Shown here piece by piece: positions 9,238 through 18,029 of a stretch of 64,000 nt of DNA. The stretch covers positions 1 to 64,000 of the forward strand of contig NZ_JAAAMV010000034.1 of NCBI RefSeq assembly GCF_009909185.1, given 5' to 3'. This stretch comes from Paenibacillus glycinis. Lineage in GTDB: Bacteria; Bacillota; Bacilli; Paenibacillales; Paenibacillaceae. Made by a program: the position numbers and the translations under genes. A model generated the notes under the pieces. That model searched no databases. It was not told where the DNA came from and saw nothing but the letters and a program-made list of their open reading frames with translations. The number at the start of each line of letters is the position of its first letter. Position 1 is the stretch's first letter.

Positions 9238-9480
9238 ATTGGTTACATTCGAGATGAGCGTTGGAGAGACGGCAATGCCGTAAAGATTAGCTAGATGGTC
9301 TTGGATCTCGCATGTGCTTACACCCTTGGCGTAGAGCGCTACAATTCGATCCTCGATGCCCGTTACGTTGGACTGATGCTTCTTGACCACGATGGGTTCG
9401 AACTCGCATTGTCGGTCTCGTGGTATGCTGATTTCCTGCTAGCCGTATTCGCTGACAAGCGTCGGATTGCACTTCCCATT
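9238..9480 (-). pseudogene. IS256-family transposase remnant
   Basis: Reading the minus strand from about 9480: TLVSEYG, an in-frame TAG at 9441-9439, then QEISIPRDRQCEFEPIVVKK, HQSNVTGIEDRIVALYAKGV and SPTLISNVTNKIVPLIND. This is the conserved N-terminal half of Mutator/IS256 transposases. Both ends are missing and there is an internal stop, so it is inactive. It ends abruptly in the sigma-factor fragment. The rest of the interval to 9543 shows nothing further. Confidence 0.85.
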
Positions 9481-9543
9481 AAGGAGAGCTAAGTGCTTTA
9501 TCCAATTCACCCATTTTTAATTTAAACAGTAAGGACCTTGTTT

Positions 9544-10500
9544 TTACTCGATGAATGTTGACCACTCCGACAGTTGTAATTCATCAATCGTAGCTGTAGG
9601 TAAGTAACGCAATGTTGTTTCAACATACTTGTGTCGCAATTGCCTTTGAATAATGGAAATATCAACATTTCGGCTTATCAACAGCGCAGCCATGGTATGT
9701 CTTAAACAGTGAGAAGTTATTCTAGGTATCTCAGCTTTTAAGCAGAGCTTTTTTAGTATCTCGTTCAACGTCAGATGATTAAACTTTTTTCCGTTAGCGG
9801 AGAAGAAGACATTCGAATTTCCAGCGTCTTGCCACTTCTTATATGTCGGGTGGCCTAGATAACGCTGTAGAGCTAAGCTTAATACTTTTGGCATGTATAC
9901 CGTAGTCGCTTTCGTCTTCTGCCCGCGATCTACGTAAATCATATTTCGTTCAAAGTCCAATTGCTCGGCTGTCAATCCTCCAATTTCATTTCTTCGTAAA
10001 CCGGTTGTGAACATTAATAATAACAAGACGTTATGTTTTTGAAAGAAGGGGTCAGACCTATCCAGTAACTTGGCTGCGCTAAAGAGCTTGTTGCAGTCTT
10101 GGATAGAAATTCCCCTGTCGGAGACTTTTGCATTATAATACGGATTCTTGTAATGAGCCATCGGATTATGTTTGATAAACCGCATGTCTTTTAGAAAAGC
10201 GAAGAAGTTTCCTAATGCACTAACTGCCATGTATAGGCGACTTCTTGAGGTTTCAATTGATTCTAGATAACTAAAGTAGTTGTTGATGAAACGTTCATTA
10301 ATGGGTAGATAAGTGCCATCCTCCGGGTAATAGATGAATTTATCAAAATCCAACTCCCCTGTGAACCCTTTTTCAACAACAAGATACTGCCCGAACTTAA
10401 TTAACAGGTAGGAATATTCATTTAAAGTTCTTTTTCTGACATCAGCATGCATTTGCCATTGCTTGAAGTAATTCGATCCGGATAGTACATTTTTCATCAT
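9544..10500 (-). CDS. Tyrosine recombinase 3 of a recombinase trio
   Basis: 318 aa, phage-integrase/XerCD fold. An N-terminal SAM-like core-binding domain (about 1-120) precedes the catalytic domain. Catalytic residues visible: Arg in TGLRRNEIGG, HCLRH block, the second His/Arg in QLRHKYVETTLRY and the nucleophile Tyr at its end. ATG overlaps the stop of the upstream recombinase (ATGA, 10497-10500), indicating translational coupling. It is the last of three same-strand recombinases. The organisation recalls RIT (recombinases-in-trio) elements and Tn554-type transposons; the sizes do not let me choose. Confidence 0.9.
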   Translation of the reverse strand: MMKNVLSGSNYFKQWQMHADVRKRTLNEYSYLLIKFGQYLVVEKGFTGELDFDKFIYYPEDGTYLPINERFINNYFSYLESIETSRSRLYMAVSALGNFFAFLKDMRFIKHNPMAHYKNPYYNAKVSDRGISIQDCNKLFSAAKLLDRSDPFFQKHNVLLLLMFTTGLRRNEIGGLTAEQLDFERNMIYVDRGQKTKATTVYMPKVLSLALQRYLGHPTYKKWQDAGNSNVFFSANGKKFNHLTLNEILKKLCLKAEIPRITSHCLRHTMAALLISRNVDISIIQRQLRHKYVETTLRYLPTATIDELQLSEWSTFIE

Positions 10501-11615
10501 TCATCCCCTATTTCTTTGGCGAATGGATGCCGCTCAATCGCTTTACTAAGTTGATTATTAAATAGATCCAAGTAGATGGCAGTTGATTTGATATCTTTAT
10601 GACCGAGCAGCTTGGAGATTGTAAAGATGTCGAGACCCTTCTCGAGCCCATAAACAGCAAAGCAATGCCTGAGAGTGTGAACGTTGTATGGTCTTCTCCT
10701 GCCATTACGGATTTTGGGAATTGACTCACACTGGTCATAAATATTCGCGACAAAGGTTCCGATTGTCCTTGAATCTAACGGACGATTACCGTTGCTTGCA
10801 GAGAAGATGTATAACTTTCTATACTCTTCGATGGGTAACTTTAGCTTTTGGGAACTATATGTGAAGTTAATATAATTTTGAATTAACGCAATTCCAAGTA
10901 AGTTGATCGTCCGAATTACTTTGATTTTTTCATTGCCTTTTGGAATTACCGCCAGCGATTTATCGTCGGCAACTAAATCTCCGATCTGAAGCTGTATAAG
11001 CTCATTCAGTCGTATACCTGAGGTTAAGAATGTCATTAGAATGGCATGGTTACGTAAACCGTTCCTAGTTGCAGCGCTCAATCTGAGTACTTCAGACAAC
11101 TGGACTAGCGTTAATGGTTTGGGTAAAGAATCAATAGTCACTTCGCTGTCCCGCCTCCAATTAAGTTTAAGGATTTTATTCAAATCATCTAAATTCTCAT
11201 TATAAAAATGTTTAAGTGAAACCTTAAACAACGTTCTTAGAAAGGCGCTCTTTTTCGATTTAGTATGTATATGAGAAAATCTATCGAGGTAGCTAACTAA
11301 ATAAGAAGGTTCAGTGACTTCTCTGAGGGTAGCCCCCGTCTCAAAAGTGCATTTGACATGATGGCTGAATTGGCTGAGTTCAGAAACGTATGTTTTCTTT
11401 GAAGACGTACTAAGGCCAAGGAAGCTCGAGGATGATAAATAATAGTTAGCAGCTTCTTCAAAAGAGGGATTATATTGCTTTTCCTCGATTATGGAAGGAA
11501 CCATTCCCATTTCTTGCAAAACTTTTTCTATCATCTCTGGGGAGTAATTAGAAATTACATTTTGTAGCTCCGTACGCAAACCGCTTAATGGTGAATTACG
11601 TTCAATGATTGGCAT
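10497..11615 (-). CDS. Tyrosine recombinase 2 of a recombinase trio
   Basis: About 372 aa. Catalytic features: Arg in LTSGIRLNELIQL, HTLRHCFAVYG, LLGHKDIKSTAIYLD with the nucleophilic Tyr. The upstream part (about 50-170) is the core-binding domain. The frame can start at 11648, but the ATG at 11615 (MPIIERNSPL) follows TAGGAGG and is preferred. It overlaps the downstream recombinase by 4 bp and lies about 190 bp after the 503-aa recombinase. All motif residues are present, so it is probably active. It belongs to the AT-rich island and has no tRNA-adjacent position of its own. Confidence 0.9.
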   Translation of the reverse strand: MPIIERNSPLSGLRTELQNVISNYSPEMIEKVLQEMGMVPSIIEEKQYNPSFEEAANYYLSSSSFLGLSTSSKKTYVSELSQFSHHVKCTFETGATLREVTEPSYLVSYLDRFSHIHTKSKKSAFLRTLFKVSLKHFYNENLDDLNKILKLNWRRDSEVTIDSLPKPLTLVQLSEVLRLSAATRNGLRNHAILMTFLTSGIRLNELIQLQIGDLVADDKSLAVIPKGNEKIKVIRTINLLGIALIQNYINFTYSSQKLKLPIEEYRKLYIFSASNGNRPLDSRTIGTFVANIYDQCESIPKIRNGRRRPYNVHTLRHCFAVYGLEKGLDIFTISKLLGHKDIKSTAIYLDLFNNQLSKAIERHPFAKEIGDE

Positions 11616-11803
11616 TGGATATCCTCCTAAGATTAGTAGACAATTCATTCGTAAATTGCTATTATAAGCACATTATAGAAATACTGGTTTGCTTCGCCGT
11701 TATAAATTTTCGGAGAAGCAGGGGATGGCTTATCAGCCAATTAGAACAGCATTTTTTGGAGACATTCACTTTGGGTATGTCTTTTTTGTGTTGTCAGTCT
11801 AAA

Positions 11804-13315
11804 TTACGTTAAGTTGTATTTAATTCGCTCAATGGCCTGTTGAAGAGACTTGCGACTTCGATGGATGTATATACTGGTGCTTGCAGGCTTTACATGTCGA
11901 GCCAATTTCATTAGTAATTTTGGCGTACATTGTGGATGTTCTGACAACCTGGTGATATAGGCATGCCTGAAAAGGTGAAAGCCACCTCGTTCATAATTCC
12001 AACCGGCCATAAGACAATAGAGTCGGTGAAAACGAGTTAGTTCACTGATGTAGCTTTTCGGGGCCTTGTCGACGATAGGGCCATTCGTACCAAGTGTGTA
12101 GGATTGGCAGAGGCTTATTATTTGTTTGGGAAGTGGCATGATGGAATAATTTCCATCCTTTCCTTTAATGGAGAGACTCCATGTGGAAAAGTTGAAACTT
12201 TCCCAACTTAAATTAACGGCCTCTGCTATACGAAGCCCGAGATGTAATAATAGGCTATAAATCAGTAAATGGACCGAGGGGTTTGGAGAATAGGTTCGGA
12301 CAATATCGAAAAACCGTAGTAGTTCTTCATTGTTAGGAAGCTCCCTATAATGATAGTTCTCGAACGGTAATCCTTTGACATCAAATGCAACATCATCTTT
12401 GATGAGTCCCATGCGATGCAGAGATTGAAATAATGACCGAACATAATAGAAATCAGTACTGACGCTTTTATCATCTTTTAGCTCAATAGAAATTCGTCTT
12501 TTCAAGTAAAGACGATATTCAAGCAAATGAGGCTGTTTAACAAGATGAAGCGGGATGCTATTGGGATTGAAGTCGTTGAACTCGACATAACATTGGCAAA
12601 GCCATGTTAGAAATTCCCGGCATGCCTTGCTGTTATGGTAAGACTGCTGAGCCCCTCCATTCATTTTAAGAGCGAGCAAATGCTTCTCGACTAGTGGATG
12701 GTTAAATGGAGGAGTGGCAGCCCTTTTATGCACGGGAAGAGTAAGTTCCAGGAAGGGTTGGAAATGGTTGAATAATGATTGGAGTATCTTTGCATTTGAT
12801 TGACTCAATTTAACATGACGTGCAAATGCAAGATATACCTCTTTATTCGAGAGAACCTGACTATCGATGATTTCAGAAGTAATTTGGAGTTGCTTGGTGA
12901 GATAAGCGATAAATTCCCTAATGATGAGATATCGCTGATGGAGTTCAAAAGGATGCATTTTGGAATGGTTATTAAGCCAATTAATAATGCTCGTATTCTT
13001 CAACTGGCATAATAGATTGCGCAAGATCCATTCGTTAATGCCATTGGGGCCTAAGTAAGGAGAGGGTTGTTCCTTATGGAAATCGATCGCAAACAAGCTG
13101 TCCAATAAATCCACCACCTTGAATCTGATATTAGTTACATTTTGATCAGATTCCTGGGAAGTTAAACATTCTACGGACTTAATTTGCGTAGAAGGGGTAT
13201 TCCACGGAAAAACTTTCTCTTCCTGATTCTCCGCGGGTTGCTTTAGTTGCTTTGCAAATTCGTCCATGATGGTGGACAGATCGAATGTTTCGTTTGTATC
13301 AGGTTGATTTTCCAT
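11804..13315 (-). CDS. Tyrosine recombinase 1 of a recombinase trio (large)
   Basis: 503 aa, longer than ordinary integrases. A poorly conserved N-terminal region of about 200 residues precedes the core-binding domain. The catalytic domain has Arg in HLGLRIAEAVNLSWE, HLFRHAYITRLSE and ARHVKPASTSIYIH with the Tyr. It is first in the 503-383-318 aa series, all on the minus strand. Start ATG 13315 follows a GAGTGAGT-like region; spacing is acceptable. Upstream (13465-13554) lie inverted palindromic repeats that could be recombination sites. Confidence 0.88.
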   Translation of the reverse strand: MENQPDTNETFDLSTIMDEFAKQLKQPAENQEEKVFPWNTPSTQIKSVECLTSQESDQNVTNIRFKVVDLLDSLFAIDFHKEQPSPYLGPNGINEWILRNLLCQLKNTSIINWLNNHSKMHPFELHQRYLIIREFIAYLTKQLQITSEIIDSQVLSNKEVYLAFARHVKLSQSNAKILQSLFNHFQPFLELTLPVHKRAATPPFNHPLVEKHLLALKMNGGAQQSYHNSKACREFLTWLCQCYVEFNDFNPNSIPLHLVKQPHLLEYRLYLKRRISIELKDDKSVSTDFYYVRSLFQSLHRMGLIKDDVAFDVKGLPFENYHYRELPNNEELLRFFDIVRTYSPNPSVHLLIYSLLLHLGLRIAEAVNLSWESFNFSTWSLSIKGKDGNYSIMPLPKQIISLCQSYTLGTNGPIVDKAPKSYISELTRFHRLYCLMAGWNYERGGFHLFRHAYITRLSEHPQCTPKLLMKLARHVKPASTSIYIHRSRKSLQQAIERIKYNLT

Positions 13316-13464
13316 AAAGAACTACTCACTCCTTAACAAAAGAAGAATATAGGTAACCGTCTAGGCTACATTCCCCCATTAATTTACTTGTTAGAGGAGG
13401 TGCTGCCTGTGGAACGAATTAGTTTACATGCAGTATTGATCCCTTTAAAAGGGACTATGATTCT

Positions 13465-13554
13465 CCGCCATAAACGGCGGCGGTTATCAAACAAAGCCAA
13501 TGGGGAATGGCTTAATTTATTTTTAAATATCGAGTTCGTCGCCGTTTATGGCGG
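13465..13554. repeat. Inverted pair of 16-bp palindromic repeats
   Basis: CCGCCATAAACGGCGG at 13465-13480 and its near-exact reverse complement TCGCCGTTTATGGCGG at 13539-13554 (15 of 16) are separated by 58 bp. Each is itself a palindrome with 5-bp GC arms around an AT-rich 6-bp centre, the layout of a tyrosine-recombinase core site. They lie between the recombinase trio and the divergent 250-aa gene. A third copy is at 14335-14350. Confidence 0.75.
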
Positions 13555-13604
13555 TTGAATGAAATATTGACATAAATAAGGTAATTTGATTTTGGTGATC
13601 TAAT

Positions 13605-14357
13605 ATGAAATACCCTCAATCTTATACCGATTTTATGTCCAGTGCTTTGACGGAAGAGGAGTATGTCAAACGAACTTCATGGCAGGAAATTAAAGAGTTG
13701 CGTGGGAATCCGCTGCTGTTTTCGTTATATTTGCTTAAATTTCGAAATCCAGGGAATCGACGTATGGCCCTTTTTAAAGCGTCCGGTATGAAGCGCGAGG
13801 ATCTTGAGAAATTATTAATGTCAGGTAGCTCACTCGTTACTGCCTTAAAAAGAGAATCTAACCGACAAATTCGCCCAGGTGTCATCTCTAAGTTCTGCAT
13901 TCTGTTTCGCATTACTTTCTCATGGGGCGCTCGAGCTTATCCTGCAGAAGACTTTAATTTCCATACCTTCGATTACGTTGAAGACGGGTTAATAACGAAG
14001 GAAGATAAACTAATAAGTTTGCTGTCGCCGGTAATGGATATTAATTGGTCTGTGAACGGGTATCAATTGAAACTAGATGGGGCGGAAACAATTTATTTAA
14101 GGATTGAACAAAGACCTGGTCTTGTAATCTTAGATTTAATGAATCCCCGAATAGATCTACTTGAATTACTCATTAGTATTCTGCAGACAGTAAGCGGCAA
14201 ATGGAGGTTTCAGCAGATGCCTTCCTTAGTAGTAGGTCATAGTTTTTACGTGTTTTTTGGCTCTAACGAGGAATCTTTGATTGAAAAAGTTGTGATCGAG
14301 GAATACCCGTTAATTAAGAAACTTTATGAGTTACCCGCCGTTTACGGCGGAAAGTAA
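13605..14357 (+). CDS. Hypothetical protein of 250 aa inside the recombinase region
   Basis: I do not recognise this protein. It is soluble, without signal peptide or membrane segments, and mixed in composition. The N-terminal part is rich in helices (SSALTEEEYVKRTSWQEIKE), the middle has a basic stretch (ALKRESNRQIRPGVISKF), and the C-terminal part alternates strands (YLRIEQRPGLVILDLM). The last codons (PAVYGGK) are encoded by a third copy of the 16-bp palindrome found twice upstream. There is no good AGGAGG (only TTGGTGATC upstream of the ATG). The gene is followed by a strong terminator. Position beside the trio suggests a function in or cargo of that element; this is inference. Confidence 0.65.
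   Translation: MKYPQSYTDFMSSALTEEEYVKRTSWQEIKELRGNPLLFSLYLLKFRNPGNRRMALFKASGMKREDLEKLLMSGSSLVTALKRESNRQIRPGVISKFCILFRITFSWGARAYPAEDFNFHTFDYVEDGLITKEDKLISLLSPVMDINWSVNGYQLKLDGAETIYLRIEQRPGLVILDLMNPRIDLLELLISILQTVSGKWRFQQMPSLVVGHSFYVFFGSNEESLIEKVVIEEYPLIKKLYELPAVYGGK
14335..14350. repeat. Third palindromic repeat, within the 3' end of the 250-aa gene
   Basis: CCGCCGTTTACGGCGG: 7-bp arms CCGCCGT/ACGGCGG around TT. It differs by one base from the 13539 copy over the shared 15 bases and lies in direct orientation to it, so the 250-aa gene is flanked by two direct copies about 795 bp apart. Confidence 0.7.
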
Positions 14358-14412
14358 TTAGAGGTCATAGTTGGAGGGAAAGCTCAAAGTATTGAGTTTT
14401 CCTTAGGTGACG

Positions 14413-14448
14413 GTAATCAATCTCCTTAGGGAATTGGTTACTTTTTTT
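14413..14448 (+). terminator. Intrinsic terminator
   Basis: The stem GTAATCAATCTCC / GGAATTGGTTAC with loop TTAG is followed by seven T. It ends the transcript of the 250-aa gene. Confidence 0.8.
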
Positions 14449-14529
14449 AATATGAAGTGAATTAGCGAGGAATCTATAACAGTAAGGAGTGCAAGTGCTG
14501 AAGGTAATTACTTAAAAGGGGGAATAGTA

Positions 14530-14694
14530 ATGCGTATTGTTATGACCGTAAGGGAATTATCTGAATTGCTTGGGGTATCTCTTGATTCTATATATTCCAT
14601 GGTTAAAGAAAATCAAATACCACACGTAAGAATTAGAAGGAGAATACTGTTCCACCGGGAAATCATTGAAAACTGGTTAAGATCAAGCAATTAA
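14530..14694 (+). CDS. Excisionase-type helix-turn-helix protein (54 aa)
   Basis: A 54-codon gene: ATG with AAAGGGGGAA upstream. The protein (MTVRELSELLGVSLDSIYSM, IPHVRIRRRILFHREIIENW) is a single MerR/excisionase-like winged HTH, the family usually called HTH_17, with the tyrosine/tryptophan spacing typical of Xis-like DNA-binding domains. In mobile elements such proteins bend DNA for excision or set transcription. It stands between the recombinase trio and the defence genes, which fits a recombination directionality factor, but direct evidence is lacking. There is no membrane segment or other domain. Confidence 0.75.
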   Translation: MRIVMTVRELSELLGVSLDSIYSMVKENQIPHVRIRRRILFHREIIENWLRSSN

Positions 14695-14847
14695 CAACTA
14701 CAGTGTAACTACAACTAGGCCTGCAAATAGCAGGTCATTTTGGGTTTCAAATTTTTAATGTAACTCGTTTAAACTAGTGTTATTTTAAGAGTTTTGGCAA
14801 TACTAAGAAATAGGATATAAACATTTAAAAAGAAGGGAGTATTTTAA

Positions 14848-15168
14848 ATGGAGGATAATAAATCGGATGTGGAATTTGGTTTTGCTACTGTTACAGGAAA
14901 AGGTCTTGTCTTTAATAATAAGCTTTACTCAAACGCTCAAATGATAAAAAGTCAGTGGTTTGATTTAGCTCAAAGAACGGGTAGTTGGACAATTCCAGTT
15001 TTGTATAATCCTGAAGTTGAAGGACACTTGGTTTTACTTGATGTTGGTGGTCTAGAAGTTGCTTCTTCAATAGAAGAACAACAGGTGATTGATCCAGTTA
15101 TTCTTGAATCGTATTATTCTGCACTAAATTCGCTAAAAGAAAGAATGGAAATAAAGAATAGAAAATGA
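14848..15168 (+). CDS. 106-aa protein, possible Mu/TnsB-type transposase C-terminal barrel
   Basis: Good start (GAAGGGAG, ATG 14848). The sequence pattern GKGLVFNNKLYSN ... GSWTIPVLYNPEVEG ... LVLLDVGG matches by eye the small beta barrel at the C-terminus of Mu-like transposases (GI-x-FNG-x-Y ... V-x-Y-P-x-D ... I-V), found in TnsB and IS481-like proteins. It is only that domain: the RNase-H catalytic core is absent, and no decayed catalytic sequence is visible upstream. It could be a stand-alone DNA-binding relic or an unrelated small protein. It is likely co-transcribed with the 28-aa gene at 15200. Confidence 0.5.
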   Translation: MEDNKSDVEFGFATVTGKGLVFNNKLYSNAQMIKSQWFDLAQRTGSWTIPVLYNPEVEGHLVLLDVGGLEVASSIEEQQVIDPVILESYYSALNSLKERMEIKNRK

Positions 15169-15199
15169 ACAAAGATATGAGAAACCAAGGAAGTGAAAA

Positions 15200-15286
15200 A
15201 TGAAAGATGCAGCTGTAAAGGCTGCATTGATATTCGCTAAGAAGAGCATACTTCGTACTTTTGGATTCGGAGTCAAAAATAGTTAG
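15200..15286 (+). CDS. 28-aa amphipathic small protein
   Basis: A very short gene with a good ribosome binding site (AAGGAAGTG) and an intrinsic terminator beginning at its stop codon, which is unusual for a chance frame. The peptide starts MKDAAVKAALIFAKKSILRT and ends FGFGVKNS. It is cationic and can form an amphipathic helix, as leaderless bacteriocins and type I toxin peptides do. There is no recognisable family. Function is unknown and expression is inferred from signals only. Confidence 0.5.
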   Translation: MKDAAVKAALIFAKKSILRTFGFGVKNS

Positions 15287-15324
15287 AGCTTACCTTGAGA
15301 ATTCGGGGTAAGCTCTTATTTTAT
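15285..15324 (+). terminator. Intrinsic terminator after the 28-aa gene
   Basis: Perfect 10-bp stem AGAGCTTACC / GGTAAGCTCT, 12-nt loop, then TATTTTAT. Confidence 0.85.
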
Positions 15325-15420
15325 CTGCACTGAAGCAGGAAAAAAGACCCATTCTGTCAAAATAGGTATTGTTAAGGTGTCGGAAAATTGGATGTATTTC
15401 TTACGAGGAGAAGGTTGGCA

Positions 15421-16457
15421 ATGAAGATACTAAATAATATCAACTCTAGTCACTTCAATGAAATAAAGGGTCTAGTAAGAGGTGCTGATGGTTTTATATC
15501 ATTAGCCCGTATCTCATGGAGTCATTTGATGTGTTTCTTGACGAGATAATCGCTCCTTCGGGGGTAAGACGCATCATACTTGTTACAACTCTGCGGGATA
15601 ATGACCCCGACTTATTCAAAAAGGCAAATTCGCTCTATGCGTTTTCCGTGAGTTGTAGTAAATGATCAATTGCGTATCAAGTACATGTTGATAATAAACT
15701 CCACGGTAAAATCTATATTGCCAGCAAAAGTAATGAACCGATCAGGGGGTTCATCACCTCAGCAAACTTCACAGATAGCGGTTTGAATCATAATCATGAG
15801 TGGGGTGTACAGATTGATGATACTTCGACGCTAAAACAAATTATTATCGATATTAGTAAAGTGAGTAGTCATGCACTAACGAATGAAGAGCTTCACAATA
15901 TCATCGTTAAGATCGACAGTTTCTCGCAGAACGCTGCAATACCGACCGACTCTAAGATCAGCTTAGAGGTCAACAACTTTATCAAGCATAAGGTTGCTGA
16001 ATCGAAGATAGACATTCGCTATTTCATTAAGCCGGTTGGCTTCACCAATGAGCCATTTGAGACAACGAGGACTTTATCAAGTGGTATTGAGGTCATGCAT
16101 TTCTCAAAGAGAAGACCAAATTCGGTCCGAGTCGGGGACATCTTAATATGTTACGGCGTTGGTACAACGAAACTTTTGGGGTATTTCGAAGTAGTTAGCG
16201 AACCATACATCTGGGATGAAAACAGCAGATGGCCTTGGGAAGTCAAAGCTAAAAATCTCTATCCGAAATACAGCCAGTCATGGTTGTATATCGATAATAC
16301 GGTTTCGTCAATTCAGGCTTCCTTCGATACTAAACGGGCAATTACATATATCGGCGGGGGAACCCTTGGCGCCTTACAATTTGGGGCTGATAAAATTCGG
16401 TTAACAGATGAGTTTGCCCAGCATGTAATCAGTATTATTGAGGGCAGCGTGAAATGA
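15421..16457 (+). pseudogene. Broken PLD-family nuclease with C-terminal EVE/PUA-like domain
   Basis: Starts with GAGGAGAAGG and ATG 15421 (MKILNNINSSHFNE). Near 15490-15500 the frame shifts (GADGF to IISPYLMESFDVFLDEII), and an in-frame TGA lies at 15663. After it the phospholipase-D-type nuclease signature reads HGKIYIASKS followed by GFITSANFTDSGLNHN. The C-terminal part, RRPNSVRVGDILICYGVG ... LLGYFEVVSEPY ... SRWPWEVKAKNLYP, looks like an EVE/ASCH (PUA-like) domain that reads modified bases. Such PLD-nuclease proteins act as restriction endonucleases. As sequenced it is inactive, unless the shift and stop are errors. The PIN gene follows 18 bp downstream. Confidence 0.75.
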
Positions 16458-16475
16458 TAACCTAGGGGGCGTGAA

Positions 16476-17507
16476 ATGTTCAAGATATTAATTGATACTT
16501 GCGTTTGGCTTGATCTCGCTAAGGATTATCAACAGTTAGCAGTTTTGGCTGCTCTTGAAGAATTGGTGCAGCAAGGAGAAATAGAGCTAGTTCTGCCGCG
16601 GACAATATTAGACGAATTTGCACGTAACAAAGATCGTGTAATGGAACAGAGTAGCCGGAGCATATCAAGTACTCTTAAACGCGTAAAAGAAGTAGTAGAG
16701 AAATTTGGTGACCCACAGCAAAAAAGTGTTGTGATATCGCAGCTTAACGACGTTGATCATCGTCTTCCTATTTTGGGCGAAGCAGCCATTGAAATGGTTA
16801 GCCGTATCGAAAGACTATTTGCCAATACTTCTGTAATAGAAATTTTTGATACAGTAAAACTTCGAGCAGCGCAACGAGCGATTGATAAACGTGCTCCTTT
16901 CCATAGGCAACGCAACGGTATTGATGATGCAATTCTTATTGAGTTATATGCGGATTTGATCGAAGTAGACGCGGTGGCTGGTAATCAGTTTGCATTTATC
17001 TCGCATAACACACATGACTTCAGTCATCCAAATGCAAACAAGAAGTTACCACACCCCGATATTAGGGCATGTTTTTCGGCTACGCGTTCTCTTTATTTTA
17101 CAAGTCTGAGTGAGGCACTGCAATACATTCAACCTGAACAATTTGAAGACCTTGTAATCGAGCATAATTGGGTTGAAGAACCGAGAAGATTGACTGAAAT
17201 CATTGAAGCTATTGATGAATTTACTACCAAGGTTTGGTACAATCGTCATCAAGTGTTAAGAGAGAAAATTGAGGAAGGTATTGTTGAAATTGTTGAGAAG
17301 GAGATCTTCCCTATCAAGGATCACGAGACTCGCCCAATACAACGTGATATATGGGAAGGTGCACTTAGATCTGCCGGAAAAGTCGAAGAGCGTTTTGGTT
17401 TAGATGATCTAGGACCGTGGGATGACTTTGAATGGGGAATGATTAACGGCAAGCTCTCTGCACTCCGGTGGGTTTTGGGTGAAGAGTGGGATATGTTGGA
17501 TACGTAA
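16476..17507 (+). CDS. PIN-domain protein, DUF4935 type
   Basis: 343 aa. Start ATG with TAGGGGGC upstream. The N-terminal half is a PIN-like ribonuclease domain: first acidic residue in FKILIDTCVWLDLA, second in LVLPRTILDEFARNKD, third in RNGIDDAILIELY, and the last in FISHNTHDFS, a full set of metal-binding acids for an RNase H-like fold. The C-terminal half is helical with acidic and basic stretches and ends in GPWDDFEWGMINGKLSALRW. DUF4935 proteins are often found in restriction and defence loci. It forms an operon with the broken PLD nuclease, so it is probably part of the same ancestral defence module. The target is unknown. Confidence 0.75.
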   Translation: MFKILIDTCVWLDLAKDYQQLAVLAALEELVQQGEIELVLPRTILDEFARNKDRVMEQSSRSISSTLKRVKEVVEKFGDPQQKSVVISQLNDVDHRLPILGEAAIEMVSRIERLFANTSVIEIFDTVKLRAAQRAIDKRAPFHRQRNGIDDAILIELYADLIEVDAVAGNQFAFISHNTHDFSHPNANKKLPHPDIRACFSATRSLYFTSLSEALQYIQPEQFEDLVIEHNWVEEPRRLTEIIEAIDEFTTKVWYNRHQVLREKIEEGIVEIVEKEIFPIKDHETRPIQRDIWEGALRSAGKVEERFGLDDLGPWDDFEWGMINGKLSALRWVLGEEWDMLDT

Positions 17508-17699
17508 CAACCATGGCTAGTCAGCACAAAATATCAAGCGTCTTGTTGGAGTAGGGGGACTACCGCCTTTCGTAAGTATAGAAACTAACCAAGCTCAACT
17601 TCAGTTCCAGTTCATAGCGAGGCTTGCAGAAAATAACTGATCGTTGTCCTTATTTCCACTTAATGGTATCGTAATGGATATGTATTGTTTCATGAAGAA

Positions 17700-17722
17700 A
17701 GGTGCTGATTTTGTCAGCACCT
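17700..17722 (-). terminator. Stem-loop in the interval after the PIN gene
   Basis: AGGTGCTGA-TTTTG-TCAGCACCT is a perfect 9-bp hairpin. On the minus strand it is followed by TTTCTTC, on the plus strand by TTGATG, so it terminates better leftward. The surrounding interval 17508-18029 contains no gene. Confidence 0.45.
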
Positions 17723-18029
17723 TGATGATTGCTATCATAACGTATGGTCGATGATGAAGGAGGCCGGCGTATGGTTCATTATTGACTTGTGAGCAGGTGC
17801 TTGACCAGCCCGACACAAGCAGGTTGGCTGGTTGTGTATCGGCTTAAGTCAAGTCATTCGAGCGACTTTATTCGACCTCAGAACCGAGAGCGCGACAGAT
17901 GCAGGAGATCGGGATGACGAAATCTGCCGCTTTGTGCCGCCGTCGCATTCTACTAATGTCTGTTGACATGTAGTATTCTTTTGTAAATATTTATGTTATG
18001 CAGAAAATCGACCCAAGAATATTCTTTGG

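Noticed and set aside
13465-14350. Integron attC sites
   Set aside because: The palindromes are only 16 bp and lack the R/L box structure of attC; no IntI-type insertion is visible in the recombinases.
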